From positions 1-23,358 of IMG/VR virus record IMGVR_UViG_3300031974_003820: DNA of 23,358 nt; one strand, 5' to 3'. Position numbers and translations under genes: made by a program. Each line of letters begins with the position of its first letter. Position 1 is the first letter of the stretch. The notes beneath the pieces were generated by a model. It was not told the DNA's origin, did not search any database, and saw nothing but the letters and a program-made list of their open reading frames with translations. Positions 14,348-20,290 of the stretch are shown here, piece after piece. The stretch is from a virus.

Positions 14348-15109
14348 ATGGGCAAGGCGTGGAAAAAATTCGTTGCCGTTGGGGATAATCACGGCGCACT
14401 GATCGACCAAGACACTGCGCGCGCGGTGTTGAAGTTTTGCGATCATTGGAAACCTGACGCGCGCATTCACCTCGGCGATTGTTTCGACTTCGCCAGCTTA
14501 CGCGCTGGAATCAATCCGGATTCGGACGGCGTTGCGTGCGACGATCTAACCGAGGATTTGTTTCAGGGTTTCAAATTCTTGGAACAGTTCAGGCCGCACG
14601 TTTACCTTGTCGGCAATCACGAGGATCGACTTTGGCGCATAGCCACAAGCCACACGCAAGGCGTGATGCGTTACGCTGCGCGCGACGTGATCGACCGAAT
14701 TGAAAAACAGTGCAAGCGTATGCGCTGCAAGTTGTACCTGTACCACGCCGAGAACGGAGTGCATCACGAGGCAAACGGCAAGCTGGCTTTCGCGCACGGA
14801 TACAGTGCGAACCAAAACGCCGTGAAGGAACACGCCACGCATTACGCAGCCGAAGGCGGCAGCGTTATCATGGGCCACTTGCACCGCGTAGAAATTCAAA
14901 CAGGCAAACGCAAAGGCGGCACTCATGGATATTCTGCGGGATGCCTCGCAAACTTTTCCGCAATGGATTATGCAAAGAACCGACTAGCAACCGCAGGTTG
15001 GGAAAACGCTTTTGCGTTCGGAGTGTGGAAAGGTGAAACCGCAAACGTATGGATCGCGCGCAAGTGCGGCCCTCGCTGGCTACTGCCGACAGGCGTTGAA
15101 GAGTTTTAA
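14348..15109 (+). CDS. Calcineurin-like metallophosphoesterase
   Basis: The 253-aa protein has the full metal-binding motif set in order: G-D-N-H-G (Asp13, His15), L-G-D-C-F-D (Asp44, Asp47), V-G-N-H-E-D-R (Asn90, His91), A-F-A-H-G-Y (His150) and G-H-L-H-R (His177, His179). Such two-metal enzymes hydrolyse phosphomono- or diesters, so it is predicted active. Phage members include protein phosphatases, nucleotide phosphodiesterases and SbcD-like nucleases; there is no SbcC partner here and no capping domain, so the substrate is open. The N-terminal 'FVAVGDNHG' and the compact size resemble phage phosphoesterases found beside structural genes. AAGGG lies just upstream of the ATG. Confidence 0.88.
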   Translation: MGKAWKKFVAVGDNHGALIDQDTARAVLKFCDHWKPDARIHLGDCFDFASLRAGINPDSDGVACDDLTEDLFQGFKFLEQFRPHVYLVGNHEDRLWRIATSHTQGVMRYAARDVIDRIEKQCKRMRCKLYLYHAENGVHHEANGKLAFAHGYSANQNAVKEHATHYAAEGGSVIMGHLHRVEIQTGKRKGGTHGYSAGCLANFSAMDYAKNRLATAGWENAFAFGVWKGETANVWIARKCGPRWLLPTGVEEF

Positions 15110-15111
15110 AG

Positions 15112-15348
15112 ATGGACAAAAAGACCGCATCAAAATTTGCGCAAGCACTTGGTTCACTTGGCAAGGCCGACGTGATCCCTGAAGGCTGGGCGACCGCAAG
15201 AGAGATTGCTGACAGTCAAGGCGTCTCTATGCCCCATATGCAAAAAAAGATTCGCGCCCTTGTAGAGTCTGGCACGGCGGAAATGCAACGGTTTAAAATC
15301 AAAACCTCGCGCGGCTTTTACCCCGTGCCGCACTACCGGATCAAATGA
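15112..15348 (+). CDS. Small winged-helix DNA-binding protein
   Basis: The 78-aa protein contains a helix-turn-helix at residues 27-54 (TAREIADSQGVSMPHMQKKI then LVESGTAE) followed by a predicted beta wing (FKIKTSRGFYPVPHYRIK). This is the layout of small MarR/GntR-like winged-helix regulators reduced to the DNA-binding domain. It lies 2 nt after the phosphoesterase gene and about 500 nt upstream of the first of four repeated promoter modules. That makes it a plausible regulator of them, which is inference. Confidence 0.65.
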   Translation: MDKKTASKFAQALGSLGKADVIPEGWATAREIADSQGVSMPHMQKKIRALVESGTAEMQRFKIKTSRGFYPVPHYRIK

Positions 15349-15599
15349 AACGCTTGCCGCCCATTGGAACGCTTGCCCGTTTTCATTGGGATGATATTTG
15401 CGCGCACACAAACGCACTCGCCAGCGAGGCCAAGGTTGTGCGTTGCGTGACCATCGGATTGCTGCACGCATCCAAGCGCGATCACATCGTTGTCGCGACT
15501 TCCCTTTTTGAGGGCGACCAAAAAGGGCCAGAGGCTTGCGGCGATTTCGTTGCAATCCCGCGCGGAGTGCTGCGCAAGATTGAGCCAATCAAAAGCTGA
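15345..15599 (+). CDS. Unknown 84-aa protein
   Basis: ATG overlaps the stop of the winged-helix gene (ATGA), so the two are co-translated. The protein appears beta-rich (IGTLARFHWDD, VVRCVTIGLLH, DHIVVATSLF) and ends 'GDFVAIPRGVLRKIEPI', the type of C-terminal strand pair found in small SH3-like phage proteins. Two cysteines, no signal or membrane segment. The gene is followed by a terminator-like hairpin and then the first repeated promoter. No function assigned. Confidence 0.6.
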   Translation: MKRLPPIGTLARFHWDDICAHTNALASEAKVVRCVTIGLLHASKRDHIVVATSLFEGDQKGPEACGDFVAIPRGVLRKIEPIKS

Positions 15600-15612
15600 C
15601 CCCCCCGTTTGA

Positions 15613-15642
15613 CCCTGAAAAAACAGGGCCAAAAATTTTTTT
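15613..15642 (+). terminator. Weak terminator at the head of promoter module 1
   Basis: CCCTG (15613-15617) pairs with CAGGG (15624-15628) around six A, and seven T follow at 15636-15642 after a 7-nt gap. It would end the transcript from the metallophosphoesterase region. The stem is short, so efficiency is uncertain. Confidence 0.45.
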
Positions 15643-15731
15643 GAAAAAAGTGAAATAATCCCTTTACACACGGGCGGCTTGCCTGTAAGCTGTAAGCACA
15701 ATGAACGAGCGCAACAAGACAAACCAAATCA
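15615..15731 (+). repeat. Repeated promoter module, copy 1
   Basis: First of four related units. Each has CTGAAAAA-CAGG or a relic of it about 85 bp before an ATG, then long A/T tracts with GAAAAAA, then a promoter, then the start of a gene. Here the start of the gene (15697-15731) is identical over 35 nt to copy 3. Confidence 0.85.
15663..15691 (+). promoter_or_regulatory. Promoter P1, sigma70-like
   Basis: TTTACA (15663-15668), 17-bp spacer, TAAGCT (15686-15691), ATG 9 nt later at 15701. A second TAAGCA at 15693 is an alternative. A-tracts upstream resemble an UP element. The shared ACAGGCAAGC motif lies in the spacer in reverse orientation (complement of 15675-15688). Confidence 0.65.
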
Positions 15732-16039
15732 AATCCGACAACAACCGCGTGAAGGTCGGCCACTCCCTAACCTTCAGCTTTGGCGAATACGACAACACCG
15801 TGATCGTGCTGGCTGGCGAAAAATACTTGCGCCACAAGCTCGGCCTTGATTGCGATGACAAGGCTTTTAATCTCTTATGCGATGTTCAAGAGGTGGAGTC
15901 CATCAACCCAATCCACTGGCGCGAGCTTACGGAATCGGAGCAACGCGCTTTTTCTGAGGAGATGGAATATCAAGCCGCCCAAGATTACATAGAGGAGCAG
16001 CAGTATCGTGAAGCTATCGGCTTTGCTGAAGGAATCTAG
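15701..16039 (+). CDS. Unknown 112-aa acidic protein (promoter module 1)
   Basis: First gene after P1, with no room for a Shine-Dalgarno between the predicted transcription start and the ATG. The protein starts MNERNKTNQI, shared exactly with the gene at 18023, then diverges. The body has VGHSLTFSFGEYDNTVIVLAGEKYLRH, probably a beta hairpin, and an acidic helical C-terminus (TESEQRAFSEEMEYQAAQDYIEEQ). No membrane segment. The acidic content would suit an anti-host protein or DNA mimic, but nothing shows this. Function unknown. Confidence 0.65.
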   Translation: MNERNKTNQIKSDNNRVKVGHSLTFSFGEYDNTVIVLAGEKYLRHKLGLDCDDKAFNLLCDVQEVESINPIHWRELTESEQRAFSEEMEYQAAQDYIEEQQYREAIGFAEGI

Positions 16040-16073
16040 TAGCAACCCCAAACCCAAACAGGAGCATAAGACA
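16040..16073 (+). promoter_or_regulatory. A/C-rich translational leader with AGGAG
   Basis: This leader is C/A-rich (AACCCCAAACCCAAAC) and ends AAGACAATG like the leaders at 17062, 18465, 20083 and 20287. It is the only one of that set with a clear AGGAG, 9 nt before the ATG. Confidence 0.55.
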
Positions 16074-16403
16074 ATGAAAATACAAAACCAATTCGGAGCA
16101 ATGGAACAGAACCCAATCAGCGAGCAGCAACTAGCAGACCGCAAGAAAGTCAAGCGGCACGTTGATTGGACGGAGCGCGGCCTTGTGATTGATCGGATCA
16201 GATTGATTGGCGACCCGTCCCCGTTCATGCCTTTCTACGATGTGAGTTATTGCACCGGACACATCAACGGCGAACCCGTCAAAGTGAGTTTGCCGTTTTC
16301 CCAAGTGCCGAAGAAATACAAAACCTTTCTTTACCAAGAAGCAAAAAAGACGGGCCAATTTATCAACGGCATATTTGACCCCGCAACCGTTTCGATCCTG
16401 TAA
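16074..16403 (+). CDS. Unknown 109-aa protein
   Basis: ATG 16074 is chosen because AGGAG and the family leader precede it; the earlier in-frame GTG at 16008 lies within the previous gene. The protein has a basic stretch (DRKKVKRHVDW), then RGLVIDRIRLIGDPSPFMPFYDVSYCTGHINGEPVKVSLPF, suggesting a small beta domain, and a C-terminal helix (KYKTFLYQEAKKTGQF). It may be a small nucleic-acid-associated protein, but there is no recognisable family. Confidence 0.65.
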   Translation: MKIQNQFGAMEQNPISEQQLADRKKVKRHVDWTERGLVIDRIRLIGDPSPFMPFYDVSYCTGHINGEPVKVSLPFSQVPKKYKTFLYQEAKKTGQFINGIFDPATVSIL

Positions 16404-16422
16404 CCCCAAACACAAACGACCA

Positions 16423-16719
16423 ATGAAAAAAGAAATCACCAAGAACGGGCTGCGCATCCTGCGCGAAGAGATCAACGGGTTTCAGATTTGGGAAACAATA
16501 CCGCGCCGCAATCACATCGGCGGCGTCATGCGCGAGGTTGGCGACGCGGTAACGATCGACGGCGAGACGTTCACAGTGACCGACCTTGCCGAAGCTGGCG
16601 CGCGTTGCCAGATCACAACCAAGCGCGTTGTGGACTACGAAACCGTAGCGGGCAAGCGCGTCCACTTCACAACGACCAAAGGCAAGACCGCCCTTGTGTC
16701 GCTCTACAAATACCACTGA
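16423..16719 (+). CDS. Unknown 98-aa beta-rich basic protein
   Basis: ATG 16423 follows an A/C-rich leader (CCCCAAACACAAACGACC) without a Shine-Dalgarno. The sequence alternates strands and turns: LRILREEINGFQIWETIP, VGDAVTIDGETFTVTDLAEAG, VHFTTTKGKTALVSLYKYH. It looks like a small all-beta protein. The stop TGA lies in the CTGAAAAAACAGG segment of promoter module 2, so the repeat begins within this gene. No function assigned. Confidence 0.65.
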   Translation: MKKEITKNGLRILREEINGFQIWETIPRRNHIGGVMREVGDAVTIDGETFTVTDLAEAGARCQITTKRVVDYETVAGKRVHFTTTKGKTALVSLYKYH

Positions 16720-16832
16720 AAAAACAGGCTCAAAAATTATTTGAAAAAAAATAAAAAAACGCTGGACAGATTACAGGCAAGCGGCTAGGGTGTACGAACA
16801 ATGAGCAACGCAACCAACAAAGTCGAAGAGAT
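16716..16832 (+). repeat. Repeated promoter module, copy 2
   Basis: Same order as copy 1: CTGAAAAAACAGG, CAAAAATTATTTGAAAAAAA, promoter, ATG at 85 nt. Its coding start is the least similar of the four (MSNATNKVEEI against MNERNKTNQI). Confidence 0.8.
16763..16791 (+). promoter_or_regulatory. Promoter P2, sigma70-like
   Basis: TGGACA (16763-16768), 17-bp spacer, TAGGGT (16786-16791), ATG 9 nt later at 16801. The motif ACAGGCAAGC is in the spacer (16773-16782) in forward orientation, 8 bp further downstream than in P3 and P4. Confidence 0.65.
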
Positions 16833-17022
16833 CAAAAACACAATCCGCAACCGTGTCGCGCAGGGTGCAAACCTGAGCGCGCTGATTGACTTGGCCCATC
16901 TACGAGCCGAGGCAACCAACGGCGGCGACGCCAAGCTGGTGCGCGCTTGCTTGCTCGATGTTTTTCAAGAGGTAAACGGAGAGCAAGCAGTTGACGCCCT
17001 ACTTGACAAGCTGGGAATGTAA
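16801..17022 (+). CDS. Unknown 73-aa helical protein (promoter module 2)
   Basis: First gene of the P2 unit, with a near-leaderless start. The protein appears entirely helical: NKVEEIKNTIRNRVAQGANLSAL, LRAEATNGGDAKLVRACLLDVFQ, GEQAVDALLDKLGM. The size and helix pattern suit a small multimeric or protein-binding factor. No DNA-binding motif, membrane segment or recognised family. Confidence 0.6.
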   Translation: MSNATNKVEEIKNTIRNRVAQGANLSALIDLAHLRAEATNGGDAKLVRACLLDVFQEVNGEQAVDALLDKLGM

Positions 17023-17061
17023 ACCAAAACCAAAAACCAAAAACCCAAACACATAAAGACA
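17023..17061 (+). promoter_or_regulatory. A/C-rich leader without Shine-Dalgarno
   Basis: Thirty-nine bases with a single G, made of CCAAAAA and CCCAAAC blocks and ending ATAAAGACAATG. The same ending is found before 18465. Likely unstructured and recognised without a Shine-Dalgarno. Confidence 0.5.
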
Positions 17062-17895
17062 ATGAAACAAATTCAACAAATCCAATCTGAGCAAAGCCAG
17101 ATCAGAAACGCAATGAGCGAAGTGCGCAACCGAGTGCAAAACGTTTTCTATTTAGATTTGCCACGCGGCCCAGTTTACAATCACCCGCAATCTGGTTTTC
17201 CTGTTCAGGATCGCATTGCCCCAGACGGCACAAGCTCAGAGGCTTTGACAGAATGCTATTACTCCGATTTTAACAGCACCGAGAAAAGCCTTTTGCGCTG
17301 GCTCACCAAATGGGAAAAGGCTGCGGGCGTTGACGCGCTCGCGCCATACGCTGAAAAGCTGAAAGCACTGCAAGCCGATCTTGAGGCCAGCAAAAAAGAA
17401 CTGGCCGAAACTCGCGCCGCAATCAAAGAGGCCAAAGCACTAAAGGCCGCAGTCAAGCAAGGCTTGCTTACTGGCCCGCTCGGCGAATGCCTCAAAGACT
17501 TCCGCCCCGAATACATCGCAAGATGTCTTGCCGTTTACGATATGCCCGATGGCGACGGTTACGAAAAAGAGGTTGTGAAATACGATCGCTCTTATCAAAA
17601 CAAAATCCGCGAAACCGTCTTTGTCAAAAAGGGAACGGGCGAATGGGAGCGCAAAAAGGCGGAGGTTATCGAGTGCGCAAATCATTCGGTCGATGCCTAC
17701 ATTTACAAGCTCGCCGAAAAGATCGGCAAGAAAGTCACAGCCGCCAGCATCAAAGGCAGCTTGTGGGATTACTCAATCCTGACCGTCACTTGCGAGGGCG
17801 GAGAGGTGCAGCAGTGGCGCACGCAGTGCATCATAAATGCGCGCTACGAATACAACACCATTTTCAACCAGTGGCCCACACGCCGAATCGACTAG
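17062..17895 (+). CDS. Unknown 277-aa coiled-coil protein
   Basis: The largest gene of the accessory region. The N-terminus is Gln-rich (MKQIQQIQSEQSQIRN). Residues about 70-95 have STEKSLLRWLTKWEKAAG; residues about 100-140 form a coiled coil (ALQADLEASKKELAETRAAI) followed by KEAKALKAAVKQGLL. The C-terminal half (VTAASIKGSLWDYSILTVTCEGG, then YEYNTIFNQWPTRR) looks like a folded alpha/beta domain. No signal peptide or catalytic motif recognised. It is co-transcribed with the 73-aa gene and followed by a strong terminator. Confidence 0.65.
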   Translation: MKQIQQIQSEQSQIRNAMSEVRNRVQNVFYLDLPRGPVYNHPQSGFPVQDRIAPDGTSSEALTECYYSDFNSTEKSLLRWLTKWEKAAGVDALAPYAEKLKALQADLEASKKELAETRAAIKEAKALKAAVKQGLLTGPLGECLKDFRPEYIARCLAVYDMPDGDGYEKEVVKYDRSYQNKIRETVFVKKGTGEWERKKAEVIECANHSVDAYIYKLAEKIGKKVTAASIKGSLWDYSILTVTCEGGEVQQWRTQCIINARYEYNTIFNQWPTRRID

Positions 17896-17901
17896 GCAAA
17901 C

Positions 17902-17930
17902 GGGGGGGCGGCTAGGCCGCCCCCCCCTTA
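17902..17930 (+). terminator. Strong GC hairpin terminator before promoter module 3
   Basis: Perfect 11-bp stem of seven G then CGGC (17902-17912) with its complement (17916-17926), three-base loop, then TTAAAAAG. The T run is short. It ends the P2 transcript where copy 3 of the module has lost its own small hairpin. Confidence 0.75.
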
Positions 17931-17937
17931 AAAAGCC

Positions 17938-18053
17938 CACAAAAACAGGCTCAAAAAAAAATCGAAAAAAAGTGAGAATCAGTGTTGACAGGCAAGCGGC
18001 CAGCGTGTAGGGTAAACCCACAATGAACGAGCGCAACAAGACAAACCAAATCA
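17938..18053 (+). repeat. Repeated promoter module, copy 3
   Basis: The first bases (CACAAAAACAGG) keep the second arm but not the first arm of the small hairpin seen in copies 1 and 4. Positions 18019-18053 are identical to 15697-15731. Confidence 0.85.
17985..18013 (+). promoter_or_regulatory. Promoter P3, sigma70-like
   Basis: Consensus TTGACA (17985-17990), 17-bp spacer, TAGGGT (18008-18013), ATG 9 nt later at 18023. ACAGGCAAGC overlaps the -35 end (17988-17997). The preceding 40 bases are A-tract-rich. Confidence 0.75.
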
Positions 18054-18421
18054 CCAAGCAAGACCTCGACGATCTGAAGATCGACAAAAGCAAGCCGATT
18101 GAAATCGCTTGCACCTTTATGCAGGTTGACGCGCTCGGCCCTGAGCAAATGCGACGCAAAGCAATGCGCGCTTTCAAAGCCGCGCATATGCTCAAAAAAA
18201 ATAGGAAATGGCAGGTTGTCCACGGCGAGCTTGACGCATACGGAAACTTGATCCCGCAAGACCAAACTGATTACCCAACACGCAAGGCCGCACTTGAGTC
18301 AATAAGCTGCTGGGAAAACGTAACCAGATATCGCCGCGGTGAGAGTTGGATTTATACAGGCGAAAATTGCGACGGGTTCAAGCTCGCTTGTGAAGTAAGA
18401 AAAAACACTTTTGAATTTTAA
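18023..18421 (+). CDS. Unknown 132-aa basic protein (promoter module 3)
   Basis: Starts MNERNKTNQIT, identical to the 15701 gene for ten residues, then unrelated. Residues 30-65 contain CTFMQVDALGPEQMRRKAMRAF and AAHMLKKNRKW, a basic helical segment; the rest (PTRKAALESISCW, YRRGESWIYTGENCDGFKLACEV) looks like a small alpha/beta domain. The N-terminal ten residues are probably a by-product of the repeated start module and not a functional signal. No known family. Confidence 0.65.
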   Translation: MNERNKTNQITKQDLDDLKIDKSKPIEIACTFMQVDALGPEQMRRKAMRAFKAAHMLKKNRKWQVVHGELDAYGNLIPQDQTDYPTRKAALESISCWENVTRYRRGESWIYTGENCDGFKLACEVRKNTFEF

Positions 18422-18464
18422 CGACCAAACCAAAAAAACCAAACAGCAAACACACATAAAGACA
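18422..18464 (+). promoter_or_regulatory. A/C-rich leader without Shine-Dalgarno
   Basis: Forty-three bases with three G. It contains AAACAGCAAACACACATAAAGACA directly before ATG 18465, matching the leader family. Confidence 0.5.
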
Positions 18465-18836
18465 ATGAACACCAAAGAACTAAAAAACAAATCCGACGAA
18501 TTGCTAAAGCAAAAAGTATATGAAATCCTAGAGACATTCTTTACGAAGCAGGGTCTTGGAAAAAAAATTGCTTGCGATAAAAGTCTGATCAACTCCCTGC
18601 AAAAAGAGTTGGATGTTGTGCTGAGTCGGCCAACCCTATTCGATATTGAAACCAAGCGCAAAGACTTGATGAAAAGTCTCAAGGTTTGGGATACTTACTC
18701 TCCAGAGCATGAGTCAACTCTTTCGCAACTGCATGATCTTTGCACCGATAGTTTTTTCTGGCTTAACAGAAAAGAGCAGTCCGAATTTTGCGCGACGTCT
18801 TACGAATTGGAAGAGCAAATTGAAAACGAAGTTTAA
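18465..18836 (+). CDS. Unknown 123-aa helical protein, AT-rich gene
   Basis: ATG 18465 follows the family leader; the in-frame start at 18411 lies in the previous gene. The protein is helical and charged (KELKNKSDELLKQKVYEILETFF, SLINSLQKELDVVL, then CTDSFFWLNRKEQSEFCATSYELEEQIENEV). By hand count the gene is about 40% GC, against 50% or more in the neighbours, and uses AT-rich codons (ATA, CTA, TTA) more. That suggests later arrival. No function recognised. Confidence 0.6.
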   Translation: MNTKELKNKSDELLKQKVYEILETFFTKQGLGKKIACDKSLINSLQKELDVVLSRPTLFDIETKRKDLMKSLKVWDTYSPEHESTLSQLHDLCTDSFFWLNRKEQSEFCATSYELEEQIENEV

Positions 18837-18849
18837 CGGAGGGCGAATA

Positions 18850-18999
18850 ATGAACAAAAAAGAATGCCTAGAAGAGATATTAAAGGACATTAAAAGTTAC
18901 GTTGAAGTGTACCATGAAGATGAAGAAAAAGCGCAATCTCTTTGCGATGATTTGCAGCAAATTGTGATTCTTAACTTTGTGAGAATGAAAGGCAAATAA
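18850..18999 (+). CDS. 49-aa acidic helical protein
   Basis: ATG 18850 has a clear GGAGG (18839-18843), unlike most genes here. The product (MNKKECLEEILKDIKSYVEVY, then HEDEEKAQSLCDDLQQIVIL) is acidic and helical. It is as AT-rich as the preceding gene, and the two may have come together. The TAA overlaps the next ATG (TAATG). An earlier in-frame start at 18709 would overlap the previous gene and is not needed. Function unknown. Confidence 0.55.
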   Translation: MNKKECLEEILKDIKSYVEVYHEDEEKAQSLCDDLQQIVILNFVRMKGK

Positions 19000-19649
19000 T
19001 GATTGAACCGACCGAACTAATCAACGGCAAGCCGATCAAGCGGCAAGGCGTTTGCGGCGTGATCGCAACCGCAAACGTGACAGGCCGCACGCCTCAAGAT
19101 GTGTTTGACCTGTTCAAAAAATCGCGCGGCCTAGACTGCGGCAAACGCTGGCGCGGCGGCCTTCACAACTGGGCATTGCTCAAGATGTTGGACAGGCTCA
19201 AGGTCAAGCACGAGCGCATAAAGGTTGAACGTTGCACGCTGCAAAAGTTTGCGGATTGGCACGCAGCCAAAGGCCAGACTTACATCGTGAACGTTACAAA
19301 TCATTACGTCGTTGTGCGCAACGGTCTGATCGCAGACCAAAGCGGAGCCAAGCCGATCCTTGAAGCATGGTCGCGCCGCCGCTTTGTTCAAAAAGTTTGG
19401 CACATTAAAAACCCAGCGATTGACAAACAGGCCGCCAGCGTGGCAACCTCGCCCGCTATGGAAAAACCAACAGTGACCGAAGCCGCCCGCCAATACCTCG
19501 CCGAGATCGGACGCAAGGGCGGCAAGAACAACAAGCACCAAGCCAAGGCCGCGCAAACGTACTGGGCGCGACTGACGCCAGAACAGCGCAGCGAAGAGAT
19601 GCGCAAGCGTGCCGAGAAACGCCTGAAAAACAGGGCCGAAAAAAAATGA
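18999..19649 (+). CDS. Papain-like/C39-like cysteine peptidase candidate with basic tail
   Basis: The 216-aa protein has two parts. Residues 1-135: GVCGVIATANVTGRTPQDVF with Cys19 at the start of a helix, GGLHNWALLKML, TYIVNVTNHYVVVRNGLIADQSG with His102 and Asp113. This Cys, then 'V/G-H-Y/W-V-x-V-x-x-G-x-x-x-D' pattern is that of papain-fold peptidases such as C39-like and phage small peptidases. Residues 155-216 are basic with 'LAEIGRKGGKNNKHQAKAAQ' and 'LTPEQRSEEMRKRAEKR', a nucleic-acid-binding-like tail. The substrate is unknown; processing of a host or phage protein is possible. The stop falls within promoter module 4. Confidence 0.6.
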   Translation: MIEPTELINGKPIKRQGVCGVIATANVTGRTPQDVFDLFKKSRGLDCGKRWRGGLHNWALLKMLDRLKVKHERIKVERCTLQKFADWHAAKGQTYIVNVTNHYVVVRNGLIADQSGAKPILEAWSRRRFVQKVWHIKNPAIDKQAASVATSPAMEKPTVTEAARQYLAEIGRKGGKNNKHQAKAAQTYWARLTPEQRSEEMRKRAEKRLKNRAEKK

Positions 19650-19737
19650 AAAAAAGTGAGGAACAGAGTTGACAGGCAAGCGACTAGCGTTTAAGGTGCT
19701 CCCACGATGAACGAAGTAAACAAGACAAACGAGATCG
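19623..19737 (+). repeat. Repeated promoter module, copy 4
   Basis: Begins CCTGAAAAACAGGGCC inside the last codons of the cysteine peptidase gene, then GAAAAAAAATGAAAAAAAGTGAG, promoter and ATG at 84 nt. The coding start (MNEVNKTNEI) is a diverged form of MNERNKTNQI. Confidence 0.85.
19669..19697 (+). promoter_or_regulatory. Promoter P4, sigma70-like
   Basis: Consensus TTGACA (19669-19674), 17-bp spacer, TAAGGT (19692-19697), ATG 9 nt later at 19707. ACAGGCAAGC overlaps the -35 end (19672-19681), as in P3. Confidence 0.75.
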
Positions 19738-20048
19738 AAACCCAACGCCAAATACTTCGCGCCGAGTGCCTGAAGGTTCAACAAGTCGAAAATGTTATAG
19801 GCTTTTCAAGCTACTCCGCGAGAGACAGCATTTTGACCATGCCGACCACTTGCTTGATTGACCCAGCCGCAACGAAAGAAAGCCGCAAGGTGATCCGAAA
19901 AGCCGCACGGGAGTTGATCGAACTTGAAGGGCGGGAAGTGATCACTGGAGGTCAAAACTGCTGGAGCTATGCGACAGGCGAGCGTCACGCAATCGCTAAA
20001 CTTTGCGACGAATCAACCAAGATCGGCTTTTTAAAATCAGACCGATAG
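19707..20048 (+). CDS. Unknown 113-aa protein (promoter module 4)
   Basis: Starts MNEVNKTNEIETQRQ, related to the other module starts. The body has a helix (ILRAECLKVQQVENVIG), 'SARDSILTMPTTCLIDPAATKESRKVIRKAARELIELEG' and 'GGQNCWSYATGERHAIAKLCDES'. Four cysteines, no clear CxxC pair. No membrane segment or known family. It heads a unit with the 52-aa and 92-aa genes that follow. Confidence 0.65.
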   Translation: MNEVNKTNEIETQRQILRAECLKVQQVENVIGFSSYSARDSILTMPTTCLIDPAATKESRKVIRKAARELIELEGREVITGGQNCWSYATGERHAIAKLCDESTKIGFLKSDR

Positions 20049-20060
20049 CAAACCAAAAAT

Positions 20061-20086
20061 AAACCCTAAACAGCAAAAGACAATGA
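20061..20086 (+). repeat. 26-nt leader repeat, copy 1
   Basis: Identical to 20265-20290 and ends with ATGA of the 52-aa gene. Contains CCCTAAACAGCAAAAGACA. No Shine-Dalgarno. Confidence 0.85.
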
Positions 20087-20241
20087 ACAAAGACACACAA
20101 CGAGAGATTGACGGCGAGAACCTGCAACGAGAATACGAAGCGCATCTTGGAATGCTCGCAATGCTTGAAGATATGGGCACGAGCAAGGACAAGCTCAATG
20201 CGCTGACAGAGCAATGGAGAAAAAACAATCCGGATTATTGA
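20083..20241 (+). CDS. 52-aa charged helical protein
   Basis: ATG 20083 is placed by the repeated leader. The product (MNKDTQREIDGENLQREYEA, then HLGMLAMLEDMGTSKDKLNAL and EQWRKNNPDY) looks fully helical. Codon use matches neighbours, and the identical leader before the next gene supports it as a real gene despite its size. Function unknown. Confidence 0.6.
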   Translation: MNKDTQREIDGENLQREYEAHLGMLAMLEDMGTSKDKLNALTEQWRKNNPDY

Positions 20242-20264
20242 ACCAAGAGCAAACGACCAACCCA

Positions 20265-20290
20265 AAACCCTAAACAGCAAAAGACAATGA
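20265..20290 (+). repeat. 26-nt leader repeat, copy 2
   Basis: Identical to 20061-20086. It directly precedes and includes the start of the 92-aa gene at 20287. Confidence 0.85.

Noticed and set aside
17773-18195. 140-aa minus-strand open frame across the terminator and promoter module 3
   Set aside because: It spans a strong hairpin and the repeated module and includes the reverse of the MNERNKTNQI segment; the same shadow appears at the other modules.
15615-19737. Four spaced repeats considered as a CRISPR array
   Set aside because: They are over 1 kb apart, have promoter structure and are followed by genes; no spacer pattern.
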